Source: an uncultured Paracoccaceae bacterium (GTDB lineage: Bacteria; Pseudomonadota; Alphaproteobacteria; Rhodobacterales; Rhodobacteraceae). Taken from it: DNA of 64,000 nucleotides. The notes below the pieces were generated by a model, which had not been told where the DNA came from, ran no database searches, and worked only from the letters and a program-made list of their open reading frames with translations. A program made the position numbers and the translations under genes. Below are positions 1 to 8,277 of the stretch, one piece after another. Location: NCBI GenBank assembly GCA_947497185.1, contig CANMFL010000003.1:124001-188000 (forward strand). Direction: 5' to 3'. The stretch's first letter is position 1. Each line of letters starts with the position of its first letter.

Positions 1-563
1 GCGAAATCCATGATCGCCGCACACATCGCAGCCGCATCCGGCCACAAACGCAGCCGCAAATTCGGATCAAACGCAATCGTCACGCCATTTGCACGCGCCG
101 CTTTCAATTGCTCTCGCAGCCCAGCACGGCCAGCATCGTCGAGGATCGCGATCGAAATACCCGACAGATAAACGATGTCAGCACCGGCAATCGCCTTATC
201 AACAAGTCCCTTTTGCCGCATCAATTCACGCGCTGCCGCCTGCCCGCGCCAATACGCAAAGCTACGCTCACCATCATCCAGATGGATCATATACAGGCCC
301 ATCGTGTGTGTTTCTAACCGCCCAATATGATCGGTTCCAATGCCAGCGGCCTGCGTAAAAGCGGCCATTTTATCGGACATCGGATCGGTCCCGATGCAGG
401 TCACATAATCAATGTCCCACGTCGGCTGCAGTTGGGCCAGATACCACGCAGTGTTATAAGTATCGCCAGCAAACGACGCGACAAAGCCGTCAGGCGCGCC
501 AGTCGGGGCCAATTCAACCATGCATTCGCCGATGGATACGATGCGTTTTTTCTGTGCTGTCAT
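1..563 (-). CDS. PfkB-family sugar kinase, N-terminal part (KdgK-like)
   Basis: The 5' part (about 187 residues) of a ribokinase/PfkB-family kinase reads off the left edge of the window. The start codon is the ATG whose complement lies at 561-563. Visible are an N-terminal GECMVEL strand, a G-D-T-Y-N-T substrate-binding segment near residues 33-38, and FDPNLR near residue 165, which resembles the FDPN(Y/L)R motif of 2-dehydro-3-deoxygluconate kinases. The ATP site and catalytic Asp (GAGD motif) lie beyond the window. Such kinases phosphorylate KDG in the Entner-Doudoroff and uronate pathways in the cytoplasm, but other sugars are possible, so the substrate is inferred only. Nothing coding was seen in the 190 bases upstream, which should hold its promoter. 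Confidence 0.8.
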   Translation of the reverse strand, partial: MTAQKKRIVSIGECMVELAPTGAPDGFVASFAGDTYNTAWYLAQLQPTWDIDYVTCIGTDPMSDKMAAFTQAAGIGTDHIGRLETHTMGLYMIHLDDGERSFAYWRGQAAARELMRQKGLVDKAIAGADIVYLSGISIAILDDAGRAGLREQLKAARANGVTIAFDPNLRLRLWPDAAAMCAAIMDF

Positions 564-750
564 AATTTTCCCCAACTTTTCGCCAAACTGGTATACCAGA
601 TCAGCCGCCAATACCAAGATTGTTTCGGCACAGCAAGTTTACTGCATCACCTTAACGATGCTTCCTACCACTTTTTAGCGGCGCAATCAGTACCTAACAT
701 TTAGGAAAACAGCGATTAGGACGGGTGCGAAACCCGACCTATTCCTCGCA

Positions 751-1404
751 TTACGCAGCCGTCTGGTACGGCGTCTGAATCGCGATTTTGCCCATGCCAT
801 CAATCTCCATGACAGTGATCAACGCCCGCGCCGCCTCTAACGGCAACGTAGTATAATCGGACAAGCCCGCGTCCAGTATGTCGGTGGATTTAGGACAATA
901 GATCAACGCGCCCGTGTTCGCAAAGATAACTTCGTCTTGCGAAAAACCGAGCGTAATCAATTCGATCTGCTCTGCGGGTGGCACGCGCACGATGCCACGA
1001 AACCCTTCAAGGACAAGCGCGGGAATCATCGCGAACGGATCGCCAAACACCTCTTCGGCGGCGTCCGCTTCGATCATAACTGACTGCTGGGGCAGCAAAA
1101 CCATGTCATCGCGGTTGCCAAGCGCATGGGCAGGCACAAACAACGGCCACGCCTCGCCGGGTGCTAATTCGCCGCCTGTCATCAAAATCTGACGGTTCAC
1201 AGAGGCCACGGTTTGCATACCTCCGTCGAACGTCAAAATCTGATCGCCAACAGCCACCGCCGCCACGTCGCGCCATCCCATCTGCGTCGCGACCTGCGTG
1301 CCAGCCACCAGCCCGGCCGCCAATTCTGCCAATGTCGCATCCGCGAGCAAGCCAGCCTCGGCAACAGCACTACGTCCCCAGACGTCCCTTTTGAATTCAA
1401 ACAT
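751..1404 (-). CDS. Hint-domain-like protein lacking the splicing Cys and His
   Basis: A 217-residue soluble protein with a recognisable Hint (hedgehog/intein) block near residues 32-65 (AGTQVAT, then VAVGDQILTFDGG), as in the Hint_2 proteins common in roseobacters. In active Hint domains a Cys or Ser precedes the AGT-like stretch; here that position is Val (GLVAGT). The later block usually reads PxHxxL(V), but here it reads LLPQQSVMI, with Gln in place of His. The catalytic residues for thioester chemistry therefore seem absent. The C-terminal part (about 110-217) has no motif I recognise. The ATG at 1404 follows an AAGGGG ribosome site at a normal distance; a TTG two codons upstream is less likely. 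A candidate CtrA box lies about 130 bp upstream. Function unknown. Confidence 0.72.
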   Translation of the reverse strand: MFEFKRDVWGRSAVAEAGLLADATLAELAAGLVAGTQVATQMGWRDVAAVAVGDQILTFDGGMQTVASVNRQILMTGGELAPGEAWPLFVPAHALGNRDDMVLLPQQSVMIEADAAEEVFGDPFAMIPALVLEGFRGIVRVPPAEQIELITLGFSQDEVIFANTGALIYCPKSTDILDAGLSDYTTLPLEAARALITVMEIDGMGKIAIQTPYQTAA

Positions 1405-1534
1405 CAGCAAAATCCCCTTTGGTGCAGCACCGACCGATTACGTTTCAGTTCTTGCCACGAGCACAATCAGTAGGCGTTGATTCTGTGAACAAGATGCGTT
1501 GGAAAAGGGGCAAGTTTGCGACCTTGTTGCGTGG

Positions 1535-1549
1535 TTAATGGGGAATTAA
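1535..1549. promoter_or_regulatory. Candidate CtrA-binding box (TTAA-N7-TTAA)
   Basis: TTAATGGGGAATTAA matches the full alphaproteobacterial CtrA consensus TTAA-N7-TTAA. It lies inside a slightly longer inverted repeat (GGTTAAT, 5-base spacer, ATTAACC). It sits in the noncoding stretch between the sulfotransferase stop (1611, minus) and the Hint-like gene start (1404, minus), about 130 bp upstream of the latter. More TTAA half-sites follow at about 1558-1570. Binding is inferred from the consensus only. Confidence 0.45.
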
Positions 1550-1610
1550 CCTTCCGAATTAAGATTTTAACCAAATTCGAAACAAACGGGACAAACCGCG
1601 CGGGGAATTT

Positions 1611-2258
1611 TCAGACAGATGGATCAAACGCATAGCCAAATGTGGCGATGTCGGCACTGCAAACCTTTGAAATGACTTCAGCATCCGCGTCGCTGTAGTA
1701 GGGTCGCCAATCGCGGTCCCGTGACGACGCATTCGCGCGACCAACAGCACAGGTAAAGCCTACATGTGCCCAGAACGCCGCTAAATCATCCTCCAACGCT
1801 TCGAGCCGCGCAAACAAATCACAGCGCACCGTCCCTGTCGCATCTGTCACATAAGATCGATATGGTTGCATGGCAAAAGCCGCCATAGTCGCCTTTTGGT
1901 TGATGAAGTCAGAAAAGCTCAAACTTTTCGCCCGCCCCACCGCCGGATGCGCAAAGGATTGCGTTTGCAGCCAATGATAAAGGCTCACCGCCCGATCCCA
2001 CGGGTTTCGCACAATCGTCACCACAAAATACTCTGCCGGATCAACAATCCCCTGAATATCCGCCAACGTACTATGCTTCCACAACCGCCCCGCAGGTGTC
2101 AGCGCCTTTAGCCGCCCGCGCCGCTGCTGCGCTTTGGGCGTATCGCCGATCAGAATGTCATCCTTCATCGCCCGCCCTTCCAAAGCCAGCGCCAGCGACG
2201 TGCCCCCTGTTTTGGGGATATGCACAAAAATGAACTTACGGCCCGGTGAAATAATCAT
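1611..2258 (-). CDS. Sulfotransferase family protein
   Basis: About 215 residues. The PAPS 5'-phosphosulfate loop is clear near the N-terminus (FVHIPKTGGTSL, residues 11-22), and the 3'-phosphate-binding segment follows near residue 85 (IVRNPWDRAVSLYHW). This is the pattern of sulfotransferase family 2 proteins that move sulfate from PAPS to carbohydrates or other acceptors, but the acceptor cannot be told. The start is set at the ATG of MIISPGRKF, because the PAPS loop then sits at the usual distance from the N-terminus; a longer frame reaches 2303. It is transcribed away from the acyl-CoA synthetase gene. It has no signal peptide and is probably cytoplasmic. Confidence 0.82.
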   Translation of the reverse strand: MIISPGRKFIFVHIPKTGGTSLALALEGRAMKDDILIGDTPKAQQRRGRLKALTPAGRLWKHSTLADIQGIVDPAEYFVVTIVRNPWDRAVSLYHWLQTQSFAHPAVGRAKSLSFSDFINQKATMAAFAMQPYRSYVTDATGTVRCDLFARLEALEDDLAAFWAHVGFTCAVGRANASSRDRDWRPYYSDADAEVISKVCSADIATFGYAFDPSV

Positions 2259-2349
2259 GCGGGTTTCCCTAATTGCTTCAAATACCTTGTCGTTTTCCCT
2301 CAACCCTGCCTAGTCTAAAGTGAACAGACAAACAGGGGGGGTGCGTGTC

Positions 2350-3969
2350 ATGGGATGGATGAAAAACGAGATCGGGCTGGATAAATGCGCGGCTAATCAC
2401 GTGCCACTGACGCCCTTGTCCCATCTCAAACGCGCAGCGACGGTGTTCAGTGACAAAACCGCGCTGATCTACGGCGACATCCGCCTATCCTACAGCGACT
2501 ATCATACGCGCGTGACGCGGCTGGCCTCCGCCTTGGTCAAGGCTGGCGTCAAGCCCGGCGATGTTGTCGCCACCCTTCTGCCCAACATTCCTGCGCAATC
2601 CGAAGCCGCCTTTGGCGTGCCCGCCTGCGGTGCTGTGCTGAACACGATCAATATCCGGCTCGACGTGGACACAATCGCCTATATTTTAGACCACGGCGAA
2701 GCCTCTGTCGTGATCTGCGATAGTCAATTCCTCCCGCAATGTATCGACGCGATTGACGCAATGGATGGCCCCGCGCCGCTGGTTATCGACGTCGCCGACA
2801 CAGTCGCGGGCATCAAAAGCATCGGCGCGCAACAAGACTACGAAGATTTTCTCGCCACGGGCGACCCCGATTTCAACTGGATCATGCCAACGGACGAATG
2901 GGAAAGCCTCGCGTTGAACTACACCTCTGGCACCACCGGACGGCCCAAAGGCGTCGTCTACCACCATCGCGGCGCGTATTTGATGACAATGGGCACCCCG
3001 ATTTCGTGGCAACTACCGCTGTTCCCGATCTACCTGCAAATTGTGCCCCTGTTTCACTGCAACGGCTGGAACCACACGTGGATGATGCCAGCACTTGGCG
3101 GCACCGTCGTCTGCTGTCGCGACATCACGGCAGCGGCGATCTACGACGCGATCGCAGACCACGGCGTCACGCATTTCGGCGGTGCGCCTATCGTGCTGAA
3201 CCTCTTGGTTAACGCGACAACGCGGCGCGACTTTGATCACACAGTCGAGGTTTTTACCGCCGGCGCACCGCCCGCCCCCGCCACGCTCGCGAAAATTGGT
3301 AAACTCGGCTTTAATGTCACCCAAGTCTACGGCCTCACCGAAACCTACGGCCATGTCACAGAATGCATCTGGAACGCCGACTGGAACACGCTGCCCAACG
3401 ACGACCAATCCGCGATCAAAGCCCAGCAGGGCGTCGCTATGCCGATGATGGACGACATCACAGTGATGGACGCATACATGGTCCAAATCGGCAAAGATGG
3501 CACCGCCCAAGGCGAAATCATGATCCGTGGCAATGCGGTCATGAAAGGCTACTACAAAAATCCCGAAGCCACTCAAAAAGCCTTTGCTGGCGGCTACTTC
3601 CACTCAGAAGACATCGCAATTCAACACCCCAACGGCTACATGCAAATCTCTGATCGGGCCAAAGACATCATCATTTCAGGCGGCGAAAACGTATCCTCCG
3701 TCGAGGTCGAAGCAGTCCTCATGAACCACCCTGCCGTGAACCTCTGCGCCGTGGTCGCAAAACCGGACGAGACATGGGGCGAAGTCCCCTGCGCCTTCGT
3801 CGAACTCAAAGACGGCGCCACCGCAGACGAGGCCGCAATCATCGGCTTCGCCCGCGACCGCCTCGCTGGGTTTAAAACCCCGAAACGCGTCGTCTTCCAA
3901 GACCTTCCCAAAACCTCCACTGGCAAAATCCAAAAATTCGAGCTTCGCAATGTGGCAAAGTCGGTCTAA
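2350..3969 (+). CDS. Acyl-CoA synthetase (AMP-binding, medium/long-chain or DmdB-like)
   Basis: A 539-residue ANL-superfamily ligase that activates a carboxylic acid to its acyl-CoA via an acyl-adenylate. The AMP-binding signature YTSGTTGRPKG is at residues 191-201, the hinge segment SDRAKDIIISGGENV near 434, and the catalytic Lys motif PKTSTGKIQK near 517-526. The N-terminal segment (PLTPLSHLKRAA) resembles AlkK and DmdB-type enzymes, acting on medium-chain fatty acids or 3-methylmercaptopropionate; the substrate is not decidable from sequence alone. The ATG at 2350 is preferred over a GTG at 2320 because the strong purine run AGGGGGGG (2334-2341) lies 8 bases before it. A copy of a dispersed repeat starts directly after the stop codon. 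Confidence 0.9.
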   Translation: MGWMKNEIGLDKCAANHVPLTPLSHLKRAATVFSDKTALIYGDIRLSYSDYHTRVTRLASALVKAGVKPGDVVATLLPNIPAQSEAAFGVPACGAVLNTINIRLDVDTIAYILDHGEASVVICDSQFLPQCIDAIDAMDGPAPLVIDVADTVAGIKSIGAQQDYEDFLATGDPDFNWIMPTDEWESLALNYTSGTTGRPKGVVYHHRGAYLMTMGTPISWQLPLFPIYLQIVPLFHCNGWNHTWMMPALGGTVVCCRDITAAAIYDAIADHGVTHFGGAPIVLNLLVNATTRRDFDHTVEVFTAGAPPAPATLAKIGKLGFNVTQVYGLTETYGHVTECIWNADWNTLPNDDQSAIKAQQGVAMPMMDDITVMDAYMVQIGKDGTAQGEIMIRGNAVMKGYYKNPEATQKAFAGGYFHSEDIAIQHPNGYMQISDRAKDIIISGGENVSSVEVEAVLMNHPAVNLCAVVAKPDETWGEVPCAFVELKDGATADEAAIIGFARDRLAGFKTPKRVVFQDLPKTSTGKIQKFELRNVAKSV

Positions 3970-3991
3970 TTTCATTTCGCCGAAACAACTC
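3970..3991 (+). repeat. Dispersed 3' element, copy 1 (core only)
   Basis: The 22-base core, containing CATTTCGCCGAAACAACTC, begins at the first base after the acyl-CoA synthetase stop codon. The same core occurs at 57264-57298 and, on the minus strand, at 43823-43857. In this copy the right part found in the other two (CGCCG-R-AGGCAT) is not conserved. Confidence 0.6.
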
Positions 3992-4069
3992 ATTTCAACA
4001 TCAGCCTCCCGCTCCACTACCCATTATGGAAAACCCCCGCTAAACTATTGAAAAAAGTAAAGCAGGCAC

Positions 4070-5074
4070 ATGACGGCACTAACCCAATTTGAACGGCTCG
4101 AAAGCGATGGGATTTGGCGTGAAACGTCCGCATCCGACCCTATTGAGGTGACCGTTTCTTTTGGCAAAGCGACCTTGGTGCTGAACGATCGCAACGAACA
4201 ACCGCTGACCCATTGGTCGCTGCCCGCTGTGACGCGCTTGAACCCCGATCACCGCCCCGCGCTGTTCACGCCTGCCCCCGAGACCGACGAGACGCTGGAA
4301 ATCGAAGACGACCTGATGGTCGACGCCATCGAGACTGTGCGTAAGGCGTTAACCAAATCCGCCCCACGCCAAAGCCGCTTGCGCAGCGTGGTGACATTGT
4401 CCCTGATCGGCGTGGTCATCGCTGCGGCAGCACTCTGGGGACCGGGCGCGTTTCGGCGGCAAACCCTGTCCGTTGTGCCCGACTCCAAACGTACCGAAAT
4501 TGGGGCAACCATTCTGGGCCACTACCAACGCCTGACTGGCCCCACCTGCCGGAACCCGATTGGCACTGTGCCGCTGGCCAAGCTGAAAACCCGCCTGATG
4601 GGCCGCGATGCCAAAGGCCAAATCGTCGTTGTGCAATCCCTACCCCAAGGTGCGACCGTGCTGCCCGGCGGTATCGTTTTGATCGACCGCGCCTTGATCG
4701 AACAGCTTGACGATCCGGCGATTGCTGCGGGCTTTATCATTGCCGCGATTGCAGGCCGCGACAGCCACGATCCGCTCGCCGATGTTCTGTCAGACGCGGG
4801 GTTGAACACCACCGCACACCTTTTCACGACAGGCGACATTCCGAACGACGTGCTTGGCGACTATGCCAGATCTATCCAAGAAATATCGTTAACGCCCGCA
4901 AAACCATCCGAGCTTGTCACCGCATTTGACAATGCCAAAATCCCGCTCGCGCCTTACGCCGCGATCCGTGATCCTGATGGGGCAATGTTTGGCGACGTAG
5001 CCTCTGGCACAACCACAAGTGTTCTGACTGATAGCGAATGGGTGCGCTTACAAGGCATCTGCGCCAGCTACTAA
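4070..5074 (+). CDS. Membrane-anchored M48-like protein without zinc motif
   Basis: 334 residues: an N-terminal soluble region (1-100), one transmembrane segment (about 107-125), and a C-terminal domain. Residues 199-235 (VLPGGIVLIDRALIEQL, then DDPAIAAGFIIAAIAG and SHDPL) follow the layout of M48 metallopeptidases, where a PGG-x-hydrophobic strand is followed by HExxH and a downstream HHDP. At the HExxH position this protein reads IAAIAG, so both zinc-binding His residues and the catalytic Glu are missing. It is therefore either an inactive M48-like scaffold or a fold convergent on it. It stands alone between the acyl-CoA synthetase and the convergent SPOR gene. A purine-rich AAAGCAGG precedes the ATG. 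Function unknown. Confidence 0.7.
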   Translation: MTALTQFERLESDGIWRETSASDPIEVTVSFGKATLVLNDRNEQPLTHWSLPAVTRLNPDHRPALFTPAPETDETLEIEDDLMVDAIETVRKALTKSAPRQSRLRSVVTLSLIGVVIAAAALWGPGAFRRQTLSVVPDSKRTEIGATILGHYQRLTGPTCRNPIGTVPLAKLKTRLMGRDAKGQIVVVQSLPQGATVLPGGIVLIDRALIEQLDDPAIAAGFIIAAIAGRDSHDPLADVLSDAGLNTTAHLFTTGDIPNDVLGDYARSIQEISLTPAKPSELVTAFDNAKIPLAPYAAIRDPDGAMFGDVASGTTTSVLTDSEWVRLQGICASY

Positions 5075-5137
5075 TTTACCCTCTGAACAAGAAAAGACCC
5101 CGCGATACCCTGCGAGGCCCTTTCCCGGGAGAACCGA

Positions 5138-6589
5138 TTAGTTCCGGGTGAACGCATCCCCAAAGCCCGCAGTGCGTGCGGCTTGCAAGCCCGTTTGCAG
5201 CTGTGCTGGTTGGGTGAATGGTCCTAAAATAACGATCTTGACCGCTTTGCCACCCAGTGTCCCATTCGAAAATGTGACAGGCCAGCCGCGTGCTTGAAAT
5301 TGTCCGGCAAGACGATTGGCATTTGCCGCGTCGCCAAAGCTACCAACCTGCACGTAACGGTGCGTCGATGCGGCGGCCGCTGGTGCGCGCACTGTTGCGG
5401 GTGCGACGCTGCGGGACGATGCTCGCGCAGCGGTTGCAGGCGCGGGAACCAAACCTTCAGAAATCGCTTGCTCGCGCGTGATGCGGCGCAGGCCACGGTT
5501 TTGGTTAATCCGGTTGTCGTCCCAAACCCGCGTATAACCAGCAGGCGGTTGAATAACCTGCTCGCGCACGGCTTCTGGTGCGGGGTTCGAGGCTGGCACA
5601 ACGGCACCAAACAGTGACGTCTCTCGTGCCACTGGCGCCGCTGAAGTCGTCGTCGACGCTGCACGTGGCGCGACATTTGACGCGACGGATGCCACCGCGA
5701 CTGGCGCAGGGGCCGATGGGCACACAACAGGTGAACCTGTTGCTGCATTGATAAAGCGGCGACCTGTCGCAGCAATCTCTGTGCAAATTTGCGTAAGCGT
5801 GACGCGGCGCGGTCCCTCATCGACAACAGGTGCAACGGCTGCAATCACCGCTGGCGTCGGCGTCGCTGGGGCCTGTGCTAGCCCGCAATCAATCGGTTGC
5901 CCGGTCGAGCCGTTTATGAAACCGGCCTGAATACCAAAACGTCCGTTACAAGCTTGGGCTAAAGTAATGCGCGGCGTCGGCGCAGGTGCAGCCACAACAG
6001 GGGCCGGAGCCGGAGCAAGTAGCGGTGCAGGCAGCGGGAAAGGTGCCGCAATCGGCGCTGCAACAGGCGCTGCCACTGGGGCCGGACCACAGTTAATCGG
6101 ATTGCCGTTCGCCGTGGCAAAACCGGCTTGGATACCAAATTTACCTTCACAAACTTCAGCCAATGTTATGCGGCGCGGCGCAGGCGCCGCGGGCGCTGCA
6201 ACCTGCGCGGGGGCCGATGCCGGAATCACACGAGCAGCCGCAGGTGCGGGAACAACACGCGCTTCAGGAACATCCGCGAAGGTGATGATCGGGCCAGACG
6301 CAGCACTTGTCGTCGCCGATGCGCTTATTTGTGTCGGCTGAAAGCCACACAACTGCGCGCGAGTGCGATCAACGCGCGGCACCCAATTGGTTAACCCGCC
6401 ACGTCCGGCACGCACAAATGCACAGCCTTTGCTGTCGACATATTGCGTGCCGTTATAAGACGTCGGCGGAAATTCAGCCGGTGTGGCAAGCACTTGGGCC
6501 TGCACCGTTAACGTTGCGCCGGCCGAGATGGCCAAAATACTTACAAAACCTAAAGCAACCCGTACCATGTTGGTCGTATTCTCCACCAT
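5138..6589 (-). CDS. Exported SPOR-domain protein with three Cys-pair repeats
   Basis: 483 residues with a signal peptide (MVRVALGFVSILAISAG), so probably periplasmic. Three similar modules lie at about 139-168, 206-236 and 260-291: each starts with (I/V)TL-x-x-x-C and ends with a second Cys 20-21 residues later, and the first two share FGIQAGF. Alanine/proline-rich linkers separate them. An earlier region (about 45-81) also has two Cys. The C-terminal 75 residues (RYVQVGSFGDAANANRLAGQ onwards) are a SPOR domain, which binds denuded peptidoglycan glycans, often at the septum. The paired Cys suggest disulfides. The start at 6589 has no clear ribosome site; ATG 6568 is a good alternative. The gene lies 64 bp downstream of upp on the same strand. 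Confidence 0.8.
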   Translation of the reverse strand: MVENTTNMVRVALGFVSILAISAGATLTVQAQVLATPAEFPPTSYNGTQYVDSKGCAFVRAGRGGLTNWVPRVDRTRAQLCGFQPTQISASATTSAASGPIITFADVPEARVVPAPAAARVIPASAPAQVAAPAAPAPRRITLAEVCEGKFGIQAGFATANGNPINCGPAPVAAPVAAPIAAPFPLPAPLLAPAPAPVVAAPAPTPRITLAQACNGRFGIQAGFINGSTGQPIDCGLAQAPATPTPAVIAAVAPVVDEGPRRVTLTQICTEIAATGRRFINAATGSPVVCPSAPAPVAVASVASNVAPRAASTTTSAAPVARETSLFGAVVPASNPAPEAVREQVIQPPAGYTRVWDDNRINQNRGLRRITREQAISEGLVPAPATAARASSRSVAPATVRAPAAAASTHRYVQVGSFGDAANANRLAGQFQARGWPVTFSNGTLGGKAVKIVILGPFTQPAQLQTGLQAARTAGFGDAFTRN

Positions 6590-6653
6590 ATTTTGTATGA
6601 GAATGCCTGAGGTGGCCTATTTTGTAAAGAATCCCTTTAAGACCTTGTTAATA

Positions 6654-7289
6654 TTACTTCGTACCGAACATTCGGTCACCCGCATCGCCAAGACCCGGCA
6701 CGATATAACCCTCTTCATTCAAGTGGCTATCAACCGCAGCGGTCACGATCGGCACATCGGGGTGCGCTTCTTGCATCCGCGCAATACCCTCAGGTGAGGC
6801 GAGCAAACACAAGAAACGGATGTTCTTAGCGCCTGATTTCTTCAGCAGATCAATCGCTGCGACAGACGAATTGCCAGTGGCCAGCATCGGGTCCACAGCA
6901 ATCACAAGACGATCCGCCATCTCAGTCGGCACCTTAAAGTAGTACTGCACGGGCTGCAGCGTTTCTTCGTCGCGGTACAATCCGACAAAGCCAACACGCG
7001 CGGACGGAATCAATTCCAAGACACCATCCAGCAGCCCGTTCCCAGCCCGCAAAATCGACACAAGCGCCAGCTTCTTGCCGTCCAAAACAGGTGCTTCCAT
7101 CGGTTGCATTGGCGTGTCGATCTGCTTGGTCGTCATCGGCAAACCGCGCGTCACTTCATACGCAAGCAACTGCGAAATTTCCCGCAATAGTTGCCGAAAC
7201 AAAGCTGTCGACGTGTTCTTATCGCGCATCAATGTCAGCTTATGCTGCACCAGAGGATGGGTCACATGGTTCAGGTGTGGGTCAGTCAT
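6654..7289 (-). CDS. upp: Uracil phosphoribosyltransferase
   Basis: 211 residues, the usual length. Upp converts uracil and PRPP to UMP in pyrimidine salvage. The N-terminal region ([17 protein letters not shown]) and the PRPP-binding loop near residues 132-140 (DPMLATGNS) are characteristic, as is the C-terminal [13 protein letters not shown]. It is the last gene of the salvage operon and its start overlaps the end of add by 8 bases, which implies translational coupling. Cytoplasmic. Confidence 0.96.
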   Translation of the reverse strand: MTDPHLNHVTHPLVQHKLTLMRDKNTSTALFRQLLREISQLLAYEVTRGLPMTTKQIDTPMQPMEAPVLDGKKLALVSILRAGNGLLDGVLELIPSARVGFVGLYRDEETLQPVQYYFKVPTEMADRLVIAVDPMLATGNSSVAAIDLLKKSGAKNIRFLCLLASPEGIARMQEAHPDVPIVTAAVDSHLNEEGYIVPGLGDAGDRMFGTK

Positions 7290-8277
7290 TTTTGGCGGCC
7301 TCCAGGCGTTTCACGATAGCAGCGCGGGTCTTGTCATCACAAAACGCGGCCTCAATTGCAGTGGTATTCAGCGCGTCAAAGTCTGGGCGATCCCAGCCGA
7401 AAACGCGGTTCAAATTCTCGAATTCTTTGGTCATAGTTGTGTGGAAAAACGGCGGATCGTCCGTGGATACGGTGATTTTCACACCGCGATCACGTAGCTT
7501 CGCGATAGGGTGTTCATCCCATCCAGAGACGGCTTTCAGCACCACGTTGGACCCCGGACAAACTTCTAGCACGATGCCGTCTTCGACCAATTTATCGACC
7601 AAAGCGTCGTCATTGATCGCGTTAATCCCGTGACCGATGCGTTCGACTTTCAGGTCGCGCAACGTGTCAGCAACCATATCAGGTCCGCCCCATTCGCCCG
7701 CATGGCACGTCAATCGCAAGCCAGATTCACGGGCCATATCAAAGCTATACGCGAAATCACCCGGGCGGCCTATCATTTCAGCGCCAGCCATGCCAAACCC
7801 GACGACGTAGTCATCAGCCGTTTCAGCCGCACATTTTGCAGCCTTGATCGCGTTATCGGGACCTTCGTGGCGCAGGCATGTCACAATCGCACGATGCACG
7901 ATGCCAAAGTCCTTTTCGGCAGCGTCAGCACCCTCTTTGATCGCGGCTAAAAACTCTTTCCATGCGACCAGATCGCAGTTACCGCAGAAATCCGGCGACA
8001 AAAACGTCTCGGCATAAATTACACCCGTTTTCGCAGTCTCTTCTAACGCCACATAGGTCAGCGCCCGAAAATCTTCGGGGGTCGTCAGCGGTGCAGTCGC
8101 ACCATCATAGACCTGAATGAAATGCCCAAAATCGCGAAAGCTATAATTACCCTCGTCATCAAAAAAATCACTGACGTCGATTTTTTTCTTCTGCGCAAGT
8201 TGGCGAATAAACGACGGCGGCGCAGCGGCCTCGTGGTGCAAGTGAAGCTCAACCTTAGGCATAGTCGCAAACGTCAT
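7282..8277 (-). CDS. add: Adenosine deaminase
   Basis: 331 residues. The enzyme deaminates adenosine and deoxyadenosine to inosine and deoxyinosine. Zinc-ligand and catalytic motifs are visible: the N-terminal [12 protein letters not shown] near residue 195, GHGINA near 218, and [10 protein letters not shown] near 275. The first motif reads [10 protein letters not shown] where most family members have HLH(L/x)EGA, so the Gly after the Glu is Ala here; the rest is standard. The start codon overlaps the deoB stop by 4 bases (ATGA) and its own end overlaps upp. With cdd, deoA and deoB it forms a nucleoside catabolism and salvage set. Confidence 0.94.
   Translation of the reverse strand: MTFATMPKVELHLHHEAAAPPSFIRQLAQKKKIDVSDFFDDEGNYSFRDFGHFIQVYDGATAPLTTPEDFRALTYVALEETAKTGVIYAETFLSPDFCGNCDLVAWKEFLAAIKEGADAAEKDFGIVHRAIVTCLRHEGPDNAIKAAKCAAETADDYVVGFGMAGAEMIGRPGDFAYSFDMARESGLRLTCHAGEWGGPDMVADTLRDLKVERIGHGINAINDDALVDKLVEDGIVLEVCPGSNVVLKAVSGWDEHPIAKLRDRGVKITVSTDDPPFFHTTMTKEFENLNRVFGWDRPDFDALNTTAIEAAFCDDKTRAAIVKRLEAAKND

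Noticed and set aside
5080..5130. A terminator between the M48-like and SPOR genes
   Set aside because: The GACCCCGCG / TGCGAGGCCC pairing has several mismatches and bulges; too weak to list.
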